DNA of 64,000 bases from Chondrilla cf. caribensis. Lineage: Eukaryota; Porifera; Demospongiae; Chondrillida; Chondrillidae. The translations under genes were made by a program, and so were the position numbers. The notes under the pieces are model-generated. The model did not search any database, was not told where the DNA came from, and worked only from the letters and a program-made list of their open reading frames with translations. Where the stretch lies: contig OZ026565.1 of NCBI GenBank assembly GCA_964020155.1, positions 2,493,501 to 2,557,500 on the forward strand, given 5' to 3'. Shown in pieces: positions 30,753 through 43,000 of the stretch (positions within the stretch are counted from its first letter, which is position 1; each line of letters starts with the position of its first letter).

Positions 30753-30859
30753 GAGTGCCGAGATTATCGGCACTCGTAGCTGATTCGTCAAAAGTTGCGC
30801 AATTAATCTCTAGTGGCGCTAGACCGTCTTTCACGCCGGAGGCGTTTAGAAAGACGGTC
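30753..30859. repeat. Two adjacent short hairpins
   Basis: GAGTGCCGA-GATTA-TCGGCACTC at 30753-30775 is a 9-bp stem. GACCGTCTTT (30822-30831) pairs with AAAGACGGTC (30850-30859) around an inner ACGCC/GGCGT pair. Confidence 0.8.
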
Positions 30860-30983
30860 GTAGCAGGCCAGACTAGTGTGTACAGTACTATTCTGTTGGA
30901 GTATCTATGGTCTGACGTAGCTAGACCCATTCCCGCCTCCAATTTTAAAATTGGGACTGCGACCCGGCGGGAAGAGGGTCTGG

Positions 30984-32665
30984 TATATAGATAACTAGTC
31001 TCGTTCCCAGATCCACTTCCGGCCGCCATTTTATTCTCACTTTGCACGGCTGTTTCAGACCCGGGAGTTTTGGAAACTTAGTTTTGCGCATACGCAGTAG
31101 CAGATGCTAGTTTACTGGACCTTTCGTAGATTCTAAGTTTTAACCGGTGTACGGTATGTTTTTAGTATCTTCGACGCATCATCTGAAGAAATATTTGCTA
31201 TTGATTTGACGTTGTTGGAATTGAGTCCCTACTGAATCGGCGGAGATCTGGGCTATTATTTCATATTCTAAAAAGTGCGATTTATCGCTTCTTGCAGTTT
31301 TTTCCCGAGTACAAGGTGTACACAGAAGGTTAGTTTAAATGTGATTTGTAAAATGGCATAAGCCCTGTGTTGGTTCTATTTTTTGGCGTGTTCTACGTGT
31401 AATCTTGTAATATTTACGATGTACTGATTATATTCATGACACAGCATGGATAATGCTGTTTCCGTAAATCACGTATATAAGTCGGAAGCTTACCTTATGT
31501 GATTCAAAGTACGAGTGCTCCTAGATAACCCTGAATACATGATGGTTGCAAGGTATACATCAGGAAACTTCAGAACCATTCAGTTTTCTTTCCTTTTCAG
31601 CTGCATGGTCACTTCTGAAGAGTGTTATGATGTGATCTGCTCGGTTTCAGTTAATGAAGCAAAGACCTCCAATTTGTTTGTTGCTCAACTGACTGACCAT
31701 TGATTTATGTATGATATGGCTAAACAGTATCAAGTTATATATATATATATATATCTTTCTGTTTTATGCTATTATTTTGTACTATATTGCTGGTTGGCAT
31801 GTCTAAGCTGTTGTTGAGCTGCCCTGTACATTTTTCAATTATCTATAGAATCAGTTTTCTATGATACTATGTTTTATAATGTATTTCATCACTACGTATA
31901 TCTGTTCTATGACTAGCTATATAGTATATAATATTAATATAATATATAATACGTATTAAATGTACTAGACATACGAATTGCTAATACATGTATATATCAC
32001 CGTGCAATCACTAGCTGAAGTTGGCCATAATTAAATTATTATAGTAATGTTCATAAAAATAATTTGCACAGAAGGCATAATATTACAAATTATATAACAG
32101 AAGAATCTGTAATAATAATGGAAACTATGGCTAGTATTGCTGCAGTTCGGGTATGCTGTGCTCAGCTAAGGTAAACCGTGATCAATTGCAGCAAATCTGC
32201 AGCCACATGGCATCATAAGTATATCTCAACTGGACTACGCGTAAATGGACCCACTTGGAGTCATTTGAAGAACGTGCAGATCGCTTCGACCATCCAAACC
32301 GATCGAACCCGAACGATCTATAGTGGTAGGAAAATTTGTCATTTATGGGGTTCAAAAAATAGAACGAAGTTTAAGCTTGGAACTAATAATTATTACTGTA
32401 TTGGAATAACTGCACAAAAGTGGAGGAATTGTGGAATCTTACCTCAAACTTCACCATTTTCTATGCCAAGGAATACCATAGGCTCTCTATACTACGTAGT
32501 ATAGAGAGTCTATGGGAATACGTTGCTATGCTCGTACGTGCTGACAACTACTCGCAGGCAATCTCGCGAGGAAACTAAGTTTCCAATGTGAAACAGCCGT
32601 GTTCTCTCGGCAGAATAAAATGGCGGCCGGAAGTGGGTCTGGGAACAAGACTAGTAGATAACTCG
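30984..32665. mobile_element. ~1.68-kb segment bounded by ~53-bp inverted repeats
   Basis: The left arm 30984-31037 and right arm 32613-32665 are near inverse copies (core CCACTTCCGGCCGCCATTTT and its complement). No transposase frame is apparent between them. A nearly perfect palindrome sits at 32477-32516, near the right arm. Confidence 0.5.
32477..32516. repeat. Near-perfect 40-bp palindrome
   Basis: CCATAGGCTCTCTATACTAC is followed at once by its inverse with one mismatch, giving a loop-free cruciform-type sequence. Confidence 0.85.
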
Positions 32666-33410
32666 ACGGTTTCAGTTCGGTCCCCCAAATACCTTGGGGA
32701 AGTGATAAAATATAACCACGCTTTGATCGTCGCCGCAACACCGCAAGTGCGATAAGGTGAAAATGGCAGAGATTGTCGGAGCTTCCACGAAATAAATAAT
32801 AATGGAAGTAGCAAGGAAACACGGCTACGAAAGACTGAAGGAGGCCCGTTCTTTATTGGAGATCCCAAAATGATAACTTAATTAGTAGCGCTTTCAACCG
32901 AGGCATATAGTGGGGTACTGGAAGTCGATCGCTTAGCAAGTTGGACACTACATACAGTACAACTTAGTAACTACATCGGTTATAGTACATATACTTCTGG
33001 TTAGTGAGTACACCTCACTCATGATCAGCCTCTAGCTCATAGTAAGTAACTTTGATAAAAAAAATTAATACAGATCTGGCGTGCCCTTCAATTGCAAGGT
33101 ACTTATTAAGCATGTTTGACTGTACTGTATGTTCTTATTATATGCATTGAATATAATATTATTAATTTTAGTGTATTGTGTGGCTTTGTGTGTTGTGTAT
33201 ACTTTATGTATAATAATATATTTTGCATAATAATATTATGTATTGTGTTGTTAGTTTATATGATTATTGTGTTACCTGTCAAGTACATTGCCATAATATA
33301 TTAAGCATAGTAATTGAATAATATATCCTGTCTGGTGACCTGTGGTACATGGCTCACGTACACACAGTTTGATACACCCCACAACAGGGTACAAAACCTA
33401 CTGTGGTACA

Positions 33411-33698
33411 TACAGTGGAGTCTGGATAAGTAGATAGCTATGAGTTTGATCTTTCTTTTCAGGGGTAACGTTTGCAGTTTTATACCTGACATAGACATAG
33501 GTAGACAGACTGGACTTTTGATCCATTGAGTTCTACGGAAATTTGCAATTGTATAATGAGAATTCGACTTACTAAAAGTATTTTGTATGGACTTGTATAG
33601 GATTGTAGCAAGGGATAATAGGACAGTACGATATACATATTATATATATAAACAGAATTTCAAGTCAAGTGAGTTCGACTTAAGTGGACTCCACTGTA
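33411..33698. mobile_element. TACAGTGGAGTC-ended miniature element
   Basis: Terminal repeats TACAGTGGAGTC and GACTCCACTGTA, with AAGTGAGTTCGACTTAAGTG near the right end, resembling pogo/Tigger-type non-autonomous ends. It lies about 47 bases past the point where the third DRE-TIM copy is cut. Confidence 0.55.
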
Positions 33699-33744
33699 CG
33701 TACGTACATGATTATAGAGTGCTGCAGCATGAATACAAAAATTA

Positions 33745-33932
33745 TCGTGAAGTTGTTCCATAGTGCTTTCTCTGATGGAGCTATTGAGGACTAAACAATC
33801 CAAGTCCTTTAAAACTTGTCTCTTCCTGATTAGTTCGGTGATGGCAGTGTTTAAGTGGCTAATTTCATCCTGAAAGTCTCCAGATGTAGACGCTTTGAAA
33901 TGCTTTGAGTCGGGTGTAGTTATACATGCCAT
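33745..33932 (-). pseudogene. Truncated third copy of the DRE-TIM/EF-hand gene
   Basis: The minus-strand frame starting MACITTPDSKHFKASTSG matches the first ~60 residues of the two full copies, including a changed signature (NSSIRES for DNSIRES). Homology then stops about 47 bases short of a small inverted-repeat element at 33411-33698, and the remaining ~520 codons are absent. The promoter-side sequence (33933 to about 34030) resembles that of copy 2. It lacks both the metal-binding H-x-H strand and the EF-hand, so it cannot encode a working enzyme. Confidence 0.8.
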
Positions 33933-36109
33933 TATGGTGAGTACTGCACAGATAGGTTGTTGTGAGAGGAGGATCCCTATATATAGTTAGCGGACAGCTA
34001 GATGATTACAAATATAATCAGCCAGCTGTCACGTTTTACTATATACACAGCAGTTCTCTGTACAAACTTTCATGAGTCACAGGTCTACATTTTGATTTCA
34101 CACAGCATAGGTGGGCGGAGTGCTAACTCGTCTGTGTGAAGCTGACACTTAATTAGGCTAGCCCCCATATTTTTTATGACACCTGCTCTAACTTGTGAGG
34201 CTTCATGCAGGTGTACTGTTTCATGTTACATCCAAATGGCTCATGCATATTATTTCAGATGTGGTTGATTTGAAGAGACTCTTGACCTAAATTCCGGACT
34301 ACAAGAGGCATGCTAGGCCGGGTTTTGAAGAGTGCATCTCAGGAGCTTCTGGTCATTTGTAAAGTTTTCAATGATATGTAAAGACTAACACATTGTCATA
34401 ATGAACTCAATTACATATCATATTCTTTTATAACGTCTCCCCTAACTTGTGAAGATTTCAGTCAGGAATCCACATGCAGACAATAATTATATTAAAGTTG
34501 TGTCAAAATATATATCAATTTCACACTTAATAGTTCATGTCATACAATGAACTATATTAAGTGTCAACATTGATGGTTTGTGGACTGAGGGCCAACCCAT
34601 TGTATATGATCCCTACAGTACATGGGACGATGGCAGTGTACATAAAATTGAAGGACGGAAAAAGCATTCGATTTATGAATATTCGGAACATAATAATTGA
34701 AATAAATAAAACAGAAGGTGGTTGCTAAAAATAGGAACTACAAGAAACTGAATGGACAAAGAAGAAAGGTGTCATTGCAGATGTCAGTTGTATGTCCTGT
34801 TTCTGTACCAGTGACACTCTCATACTGTTGTCTACATTATAACAGCATCTACCTATATAGGTAGAAGAATGGCCATGGCTGTATAGGTATCTGTTTGGTA
34901 TGTTAATCAGCTCGAAGCACAAGATGACAGCTATACATCATCCTCATAATGCTCATCTTAGCAGTATGCTCTACTGCAGATCTTTGCACCAAGTGCAGAG
35001 CCCTAACCTCTTTCAAGGACAAACCATAGTATGAATAATTAATGATGTATTGTAATGATAATTATTGCTGTTGATTTTAATGATAATTTGATGATTGGAA
35101 GAAATGTCTGTATATAAGGAGGAGTGGCCCCTTGTCAGCTAGCTGTATTAGGGTAAAACATCGGCTATTGGACACCACATATATTTGGACCCCTAAAAAT
35201 GGCTATTTTTGAAAACTGGAGAACCTACAGACTTCCAGTAAAATTCATTTTGTTACTTACACTATTACATGTAGTTGCTCTCCACTTGGTGAAATATTTG
35301 TAGCATTTTGCAGTGTTCTCCTTGAAAAGATTACAAAGTGGGTTAGTCCGATTGTCAACATACACATCATCTAAAACACCTGATTCAGCAGCTCTGAAAT
35401 ACGTGGAGTGTCATATGTCATGGTTCTTGACTATAATAATACATGTACAAGAATCACCAAGACACAGTATTTATTCAACAAAATTAATGATGGTACTGTA
35501 CTATATGGCTAAGAGTGATCATGAAGAAAGTGAGAATCGAAACATTAACGTGGAAATAACAACACATTTAACTCACTCAAATTTTAACTACTGACACATA
35601 AGGTGAATCAGATTGATACTGATAACGAAATAGCATGAATAGACTGCAGTAATTTCTGTATCAAGCTGTTGTAAAGCGGCAATCATATAGCCAAGTCACA
35701 TGAGCTGATTGATACTACAATTGATATAGAAACAGACTATAGTATGAATTGATAATAATAGTCCTGCCACATCCTTTGAATGGATTTTCTCAATACTACA
35801 TTGTGTACTGAAGCACATTCACTATTATATTCAGTATACTTTGGTATTATTACTATAACTACTACTGCCCTATACTATTGGGCTTACTGCATAGAATGTA
35901 CAGAACCTGTAACATGTTGTATAATAAATGTACATATTTATTATTGTATATCCAATATGTATAATATAATAATGTATTATAATATGTAACAAACATATTG
36001 TGTATATATAATATCTTGTACAAATTTGTTATCAATAATGCTTGATAATGATGTGAAATATATTCTTCTATGCATTGTCTTTGGATCTAGATCCGAGAAG
36101 GGAGGCAAA
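33933..36109. other. Spacer between the DRE-TIM fragment and the Ig/FN3 receptor
   Basis: The first ~100 bases resemble the promoter side of DRE-TIM copy 2. A partial palindromic-element arm sits at 35150-35290. No gene recognised. Confidence 0.5.
35150..35290. mobile_element. Partial left-arm relative of the 870-bp palindromic element
   Basis: GGTAAAACATCGGCTATTGG, ACACCACATATATTTGGAC and TACATGTAGTTGCTC follow the left end of the element at 62533 in order, with substitutions. Only the outer ~140 bases are recognisable. Confidence 0.55.
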
Positions 36110-39100
36110 ATGCTGTACTTTTTCACCACAGTAATCATACTAAGCTTGGTCACTGAACAAGGCATTTCTGATTTTGGTAAGTCAGTATGTACCTGTCGGT
36201 TTGGTATTGTGAAGATTATATTGCGTGTATAGAATAAAATATAATATGTAGCAACCTGAGTAAAAATCAGTAATGGGACACTTTGAAGAAAGATGACCCA
36301 AATTGTGAGATTTTGTCCAAATGTCGATTGGATCATCCCAAAATTGATTGTTTCAAACATGCCATCTAATTGTCCGTATTGCAACGGTATAAACTACAAA
36401 GTATGTACGATATTCTAGTTATAGAGACCTAATTAAGACAGAAAATTAATAAAGCTCTGTATCTAAAGTGCATGAATACATAGCTTCTGTACTTTCTGAG
36501 ATTTGAACGTCAAAGACTGAGATATTGGGATAAATACTATTACATGTATTTTGCATGTATGCAACAATGTCATGTTAACCTTTATGATTGATTTATTATA
36601 CAGTTGCACCAACAGTGGTAATTGATGGATACTCAGATAATATAGCACTAAGCTCAACAGCCACATTACCCCTGGGAACAACTCTGGTATTGGTTTGTAG
36701 GGTTATTGGCATACCAAAAGGTCTAGAGAGTAACTATCAATGGAGGTGCCCAAACAGACAATGCGAGGAATGTCAGAACTATGGGATGAAGATCAACAAT
36801 AACATTTTAACCATGAACATAACATCATTAATGGACCAAGGCAAATACACATGCATTGTTACCAATGATATGGAAGAAACCAACAAGATTTATGAGGAGT
36901 TCCATCTCAATATTGCAGGTGCTTTGCTGCATGGTGGTTGATATGCATTCTGCAGTGTTTTAGAGTATACAACGTAATGGACCTTCTTTGTGTTGTTATG
37001 TATAATTATATCAACTTCATATAATACAAAAAAATTGCCTGTTGAAACCGTAATAAGAATACAAGGACCCTTTATGTAGCTATCATTTCTTAGTGGTTGT
37101 TGAATTTTGAATATACTCTACTTGTGTGCAACTGAAGACAGTCAATGGTAATTCTGTGTACTATTTCCCACATGTAATATGCATATTCACATCTGTTAAT
37201 TATGCAAGGCACCATCGTACATTGACTTTACAGTTTTCCATTCTGTGACTTCATATAGGAGATGGAACTGTCATTCACAGCTATGGAAGACTTATATATG
37301 GCAATGAGATCATCATGAATGTGCAACAACTACTGCCATTGGATGATACTGAAGAAAAGGGAAAAATTGATTGCAATAACAAAAGTTTTGAAGTGTTGCG
37401 AAGTGGTGAATTTGTGCCTGTGTCACATAATACTAATATGGATATATTCCAGTACAGTGGAGCTAAAACAAGTACTTTAATCTTTCAACAACTGAGAGGT
37501 AGACAGTTTCAATCCAATCGAATTTTCAAGTGTGGAGAAATGAAGTTTTCTGTCTTCATGACTCAGAGTGGTACGTTTTTCACACAAAAAGCATGATTAG
37601 AGAAATTAAACTATTTGAAGTACAAGATATAATGCTGTTGTAATGTTAGTATATTACCACTCTATGCAGCAATACCAAAGTCTGTTGTTACCATTGAAGC
37701 GATCACATCTAACAGTGTTACCCTACGCATTCAAAATACATCTACCACTGGTAATCTCTCTTCATTCATACAATTTCAGGGATGTGGCCTTGGATTTTAT
37801 AATTCATGGCATAAAATTTCAAGCTCTAATTTTACGAAATACTCACTAGTTCCAGGAACAACATATAGGCTGATAGAATGGAGGGCATCCAACACAGAAA
37901 GAAATGCAAATCCTGTGATCCTTGAGTTCACCACAAACGACACAGGTACGCTAGCTACTTCATACACAAATATACCATGGGAATCTTAATATAACTCAAT
38001 TCTACAAAAGAGCATGCTAGATAGTTAGTATAGAGATTTTTTATACAGAGTACCCCCACTTGATCCCGGTATTTGGTTATAGTGGATTATTAGGCTTGGT
38101 TTGATCAGTACTTGAGCCCTATCTATGTACGGAGTATTGTGCAAATATAGTCACAAAATGTAGTTGAATTCATGAATATAGTCTTATTAAGTACAGTGCA
38201 TAATGAAATATTAATTATGATCATGCATGATTTTGAATTCCTTAAAGTAGCTAACATTGTTAATCACATTTCAGTTCCATCTGCACCAAGACATCTGCTA
38301 ATAATGTCTGTCTTCTCCAATGGAATTTCCCTGCAATGGCTGCCTCCACTCACACCCAATGGACATGTGCACTATCTTGTTCGATATGGGAACAGAGCAG
38401 AGGTCAACACCAGAAGTGACCTGACTCACCACAATCTAACAGGACTAGAAAGAGGAGTCACCTACGACAGCATCACAGTAGTTGCTGTGAACTCAGCCGG
38501 GGAGAGCAGTAGTGTAGCTATTAAACAATATGTACATAGTCCCTTGATATCAGGTATGGTAACTGGTAAATCAAATGCTGTAATCATTATTAATCACAGT
38601 CAGCTTTATTGCACTTCATCAATTTTTATACGATAAAATTAGAATACACTTTTGTCTTTAGGTTCAAAATGTGAGCAGGAATGTAGTGCAGTGACAAGTG
38701 GTAGGTTTGAATTTTGAAGCATCTATGTAAATATCAGTATTTCAAACTTGGATCATCTCCATACAGCTGTTTTGGCATCTGGTATACTTCCACCAGTTAT
38801 AAGTGCCTCAATAATCATCACTGCTGTGGTGGTAGCAGTAATTGTAGGAATACTTAAGCAAAGGAAAGAGAAGAACATGAACAATAAGAACGAGGGACTG
38901 TACGAATCCATCCAGTTGAACACAATAGGGAATTCTGCTGCTATGAGATTATTACCTGACTACAGTCAGCCACTTGGGGATTTCTATGAAAGCCAACCGG
39001 TGGAAAATGATGAAGATGAGGAGGGAGAGGTATTGAATTCGTTTTACACTTCTGCGGATGAAGAAGAAGAAGCTTTTGTCCATGGCAGCATGAGTGAATC

Positions 39101-39137
39101 CAGGGAAACTGAGGGAGGAAGCAGTTTATATGTGTAA
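36110..39137 (+). CDS. Single-pass Ig/FN3 receptor
   Basis: Seven exons (36110-36176, 36604-36918, 37259-37570, 37670-37945, 38275-38553, 38662-38700, 38767-39137) join to 552 codons, every intron in phase 1. The start MLYFFTTVIILSLVTEQG is a signal peptide. Residues ~23-127 are an Ig domain (LVCRV, YQWRC, GKYTCIV). Residues ~128-323 are two beta-rich segments, the second probably FN3-like. Residues ~324-416 are a clear FN3 domain (APRHLLI, SLQWLPP, YLVRYG). A two-Cys linker exon precedes a membrane helix at ~436-459, followed by KQRKEK. The 90-residue tail is acidic, with tyrosines in YESI, DYSQPL, FYESQ and FYTSADE contexts, and ends LYV, a possible class II PDZ ligand. Specific ligand unknown. 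It is convergent with the kinase gene ending at 40096. Confidence 0.8.
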
Positions 39138-39777
39138 GAGCTTTTTTGCTAATTTCAAGACTCGGGATAATTGCATAATGTAGAATATACACTGTCTTGG
39201 ATAATTACTATTGTCTTACTTCACATGCACATTGTGGTCACATGTACGTAGTTAGTGGTTCTACAATTTGGACTTATACTGTATATTGTACACATTAACT
39301 AAGGTAGTATGATATTTCAATCGTTTAGAAGTTGATTAGGATTCTAGACTGTATGTGATGTTATCTTTCGCAGGTTATAATTTCAATAATTATAATAATT
39401 ATGATTTGGTCATGCTAAAATAAATAGATGAACTAAAGTTGCTTGGTGAAGTTATGACACAAACAAAATGATAATGTATTCTATAAAACATTGTAAAATA
39501 TATCAATAATATTATTATGTTTATAAATTAGGTCACCCATACATTTAATATTCAGTATATTTATATGTAAATCTAAGCTACAAAAATAATTTATGTGACA
39601 TTGAGAAATTTTACTTGATTCATTTGTCTGTTGAAATACTAACAAAGACTTGCAGTTTTACTTTCAATTTGAGAGTGGGGCAAGATATATATTTAATATT
39701 TAATGTGATCAAAAACATTATAACATTAATAATTATGCAACATACAGTAGCTTGACTCTGTGTGCATGTGTGGTGTG

Positions 39778-39873
<96 letters not shown>

Positions 39874-40095
39874 ATACGTTTGTGTCCATATATAGAATCT
39901 GATATTCAATGTATTAGAAACACATTAAACATCATGACGATTTGCTTCAGACTAGGAAGGTGTAACATTGTAAATTCTCAATAACGTGCATATTACATTC
40001 AGCATACTCTAAACATTACAGTAACTGTTCATTGGTGATGATTACATGTCATATAATGTTGAAATGATTACCAAGGGTCACCAGTATTACTATAG
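39138..40095. other. Convergent 3' spacer
   Basis: Separates the Ig/FN3 receptor from kinase copy A. It contains a likely polyadenylation hexamer (AATAAA near 39419) for the plus-strand gene and the TG tract that marks the duplicon edge. Confidence 0.5.
39773..39870. repeat. (TG)n tract at the edge of the kinase copy A duplicon
   Basis: Perfect TG run. Homology with the region after 52672 starts directly to its right, so the duplicated block begins at or in this repeat. Confidence 0.95.
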
Positions 40096-43000
40096 TTATA
40101 GATTGCAATCCTCCTGTCCTGAATCAAGACGGAGATATTCCAAGGCTACCCCTGAAGAAACTAGATCTTCAAACTTGGAATGAAGTGTGGTGAATGTAGG
40201 CCTTTCTTCTGGTTTGTCATTCCAGCACTGTGTCATTATAGAGTATCTGTACAAGAATGAAACAAAACACATAATATTAAATCAATGTGGTATTAATTTT
40301 GATTATAATTAGCTGGTTAATTTAGAATTCTTCTCATTATGCTACAAACATACTTGTAGTGATCACTTGTGCTCAGATTGAATGTCACAAATACTTCATA
40401 CATACACCCTTTAGGTGGCCAAACTAAGTACTAACACTTTCTGACTCATATATTTCAAATTATGGTATGTACATTCTTTACATATATATTATAACTATAA
40501 TTATGTAACAAGTGGCAAACATGATCCAATATATCTTATACTAATGTCAAATCAATTATTGTGTAGATTGTGTATATATTAAATGTGTATATATTATACC
40601 TGTATCAACATATGTAATATCATGTACAGAGTACAGACTGAAGATACATGTATATATACATTGTTATGATACATCAGTAGACTAACATGTGATCAGGGCA
40701 CTTCTTTGGCTTCTGCAGTCTGTATCCAGCAAGAATCTGTGGTACAATGGCCACATTTTGTAGACCTTTGAATGGTAAGCTCCCTTGTATATGGAGGATA
40801 GGAAATATGATTGCAACATGGACAGATATATTATTATTTAATCTGAAATATAATTGCACAAATCCTTAACATTTGGTGCATAATATATTGCTGGATATCA
40901 CTGGCAGTGGCAATTATTATGTACTCACCCATACTGAAGATCTCCCAAAGACAAACTCCATATGACCACCTAGTTTGTATATATACAAGCACCTCATAAC
41001 AATATACAGATAATATTATATACAAAATTAGTAATTAGTAAAGTAAGTAATTTATAAATATGTGAATTTGAAATGGAAGTTAATGTGCTTCATGTACGTA
41101 AATGGAAATTTCTCAATTAATTTCCTTTAAAGAGACTTTAATCAATCAACTTAACGAAAAACTGTGGTCTACAAGTTACAGCCGTGCATATGCACATAGG
41201 TACATATTACATCATCAATAATTATTATTAGTTCTAAATACTATCTTAGAATTACCATTACCATAATATTTACTCAAAACAAAACCTAGAGTCCTAGTCA
41301 CTATAAACATAATAATATAGTTGACAATGTTTACACCTAGGTATAACTTCGCTTTGAACACAGAACTTTGACAATTTGTTAGAATATGCCTACTACAAGA
41401 CAGTAATGCAACTATTCCACTATAGGCACTTTGGGAATTTAATATTAAGTACTTTCCAAATTAAAAATTAATGCTTTCTTAATACAAGAGTCAATTAGTT
41501 AGTGCTGGGATTCAGCTGTGGTTTTCAAATCGATTATCAGTGCATAGTAACTGATTGATTAATTGATGAATCACCAGAAGTAATGGAATTGGTGTAACTG
41601 GAAACCACTCCCAATTATTATGCTGAGTAATCATCCAATAAACACGTTATGTGGTCTTTACAGTCCTTAGTATACACATTTAGGTACTCCTGAAGTACAT
41701 AATGAAACCCATGTAGTGAAGGTTGTGGGCAATAAGTTTCCAATGGCTATCTGTTATACTCATTTGATTACTTCTGGTGATTAATCGATTTGAATCACTA
41801 TTAATCAGATTTGAAATGAAAATTGTTTGAGTAATTGATTAATCGTCCCAGCACTATATACCCAATACACCATGTACAGAATGGCACCCTTATAATTATA
41901 ATAACAGACATCATCTCACTGTTAAAGTTTTTAATCAAAAGTGCCAACCGTACATTAATAGTATTGTAGTATTGCCATGTTATGACATTCATTCATATGT
42001 TTATATTTACTATATAACAATATATAGATACATAATTTTGTTTATAAGTGCATCCCCGCTACAATGTGTACACTGAAGTTGTGTACATATAGTACATTGA
42101 CGAATTTATTTACTTGTAATGTACAGTATGTGGATGTTGGGGAGTACCAGCAACATGTGACTCACACATCAGATTTCTCACTGAATGTCCCGGTGTGAAA
42201 AGTTTCTGGAGACATCCAGCGAAGAGGTAGCTTGTCCTTCATTGAGGATACATACTCCTCGGTGTTCCTGGCCAGACCAAAGTCTGCAATTTTCAGTACC
42301 TTACTCTCGTCTACTAGGATGTTCCTACAGGCTAGGTCTCGATGTAAAACACCCAGTGAGGACAGGTATTGCTGGTCAGGGAGAAGGAATACAGGAAGAA
42401 TATGTCATGGCGTACAGCACATGCTTTCAAGACAAGAGACAGCAAATTGTAGAGGCATTTATTTTATGAAACAATTATTAGTAGTGTATATTATTAAGGG
42501 AATGTTTAGTACTCTGATTACTGGAAGTGAAACATGTATATCTATGGTAATTGCAGTCATATTACTTATATTCTTTAACTGTATACATTTGGTTACATTG
42601 TCAGATATTGGTAACTTTAATTTGATGCACAATATCCAGAGAGAGTTAAAATGTACAATAAATCACATTATATACGTACATACCATGCCATCTGCTAACT
42701 GATATGCGAATGATGTCAAATCCGATTCTGCTACATCACAATCACCATCCTCTTCAGTCCGCTGATCCTGAAGAACCGGAATACTTTCTTGATCAAGGTC
42801 ATCCTCTGCTTTTTGAACTTCATCACTGTCATCATCGGAATCATGGTGCTGGTTCACATCCATGTCTGGGTGTGCATTTTGATCAAATTCTTGCTCTGTG
42901 ATTGAACATTTTTCTACACTTCTGATTGTATCTAATCCATCAGAATTTCCATCATTGCCCTCATGCTTTACACTGTCTTCACATTGCTACATACATTGAA

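Larger units (their letters stand above)
29885..33744. other. Repeat-rich spacer upstream of DRE-TIM copy 2
   Basis: Contains the half-element at 30231-30600, the hairpins, the inverted-repeat-bounded segment at 30984-32665 and the miniature element at 33411-33698. Short frames here (for example 31515-31703 and 32178-32504) have no recognisable features. Confidence 0.5.

Noticed and set aside
35313..35594. A 93-codon plus-strand frame
   Set aside because: It starts just after a partial transposon arm, has no splice context or recognisable motif, and is no longer than chance frames in this DNA.
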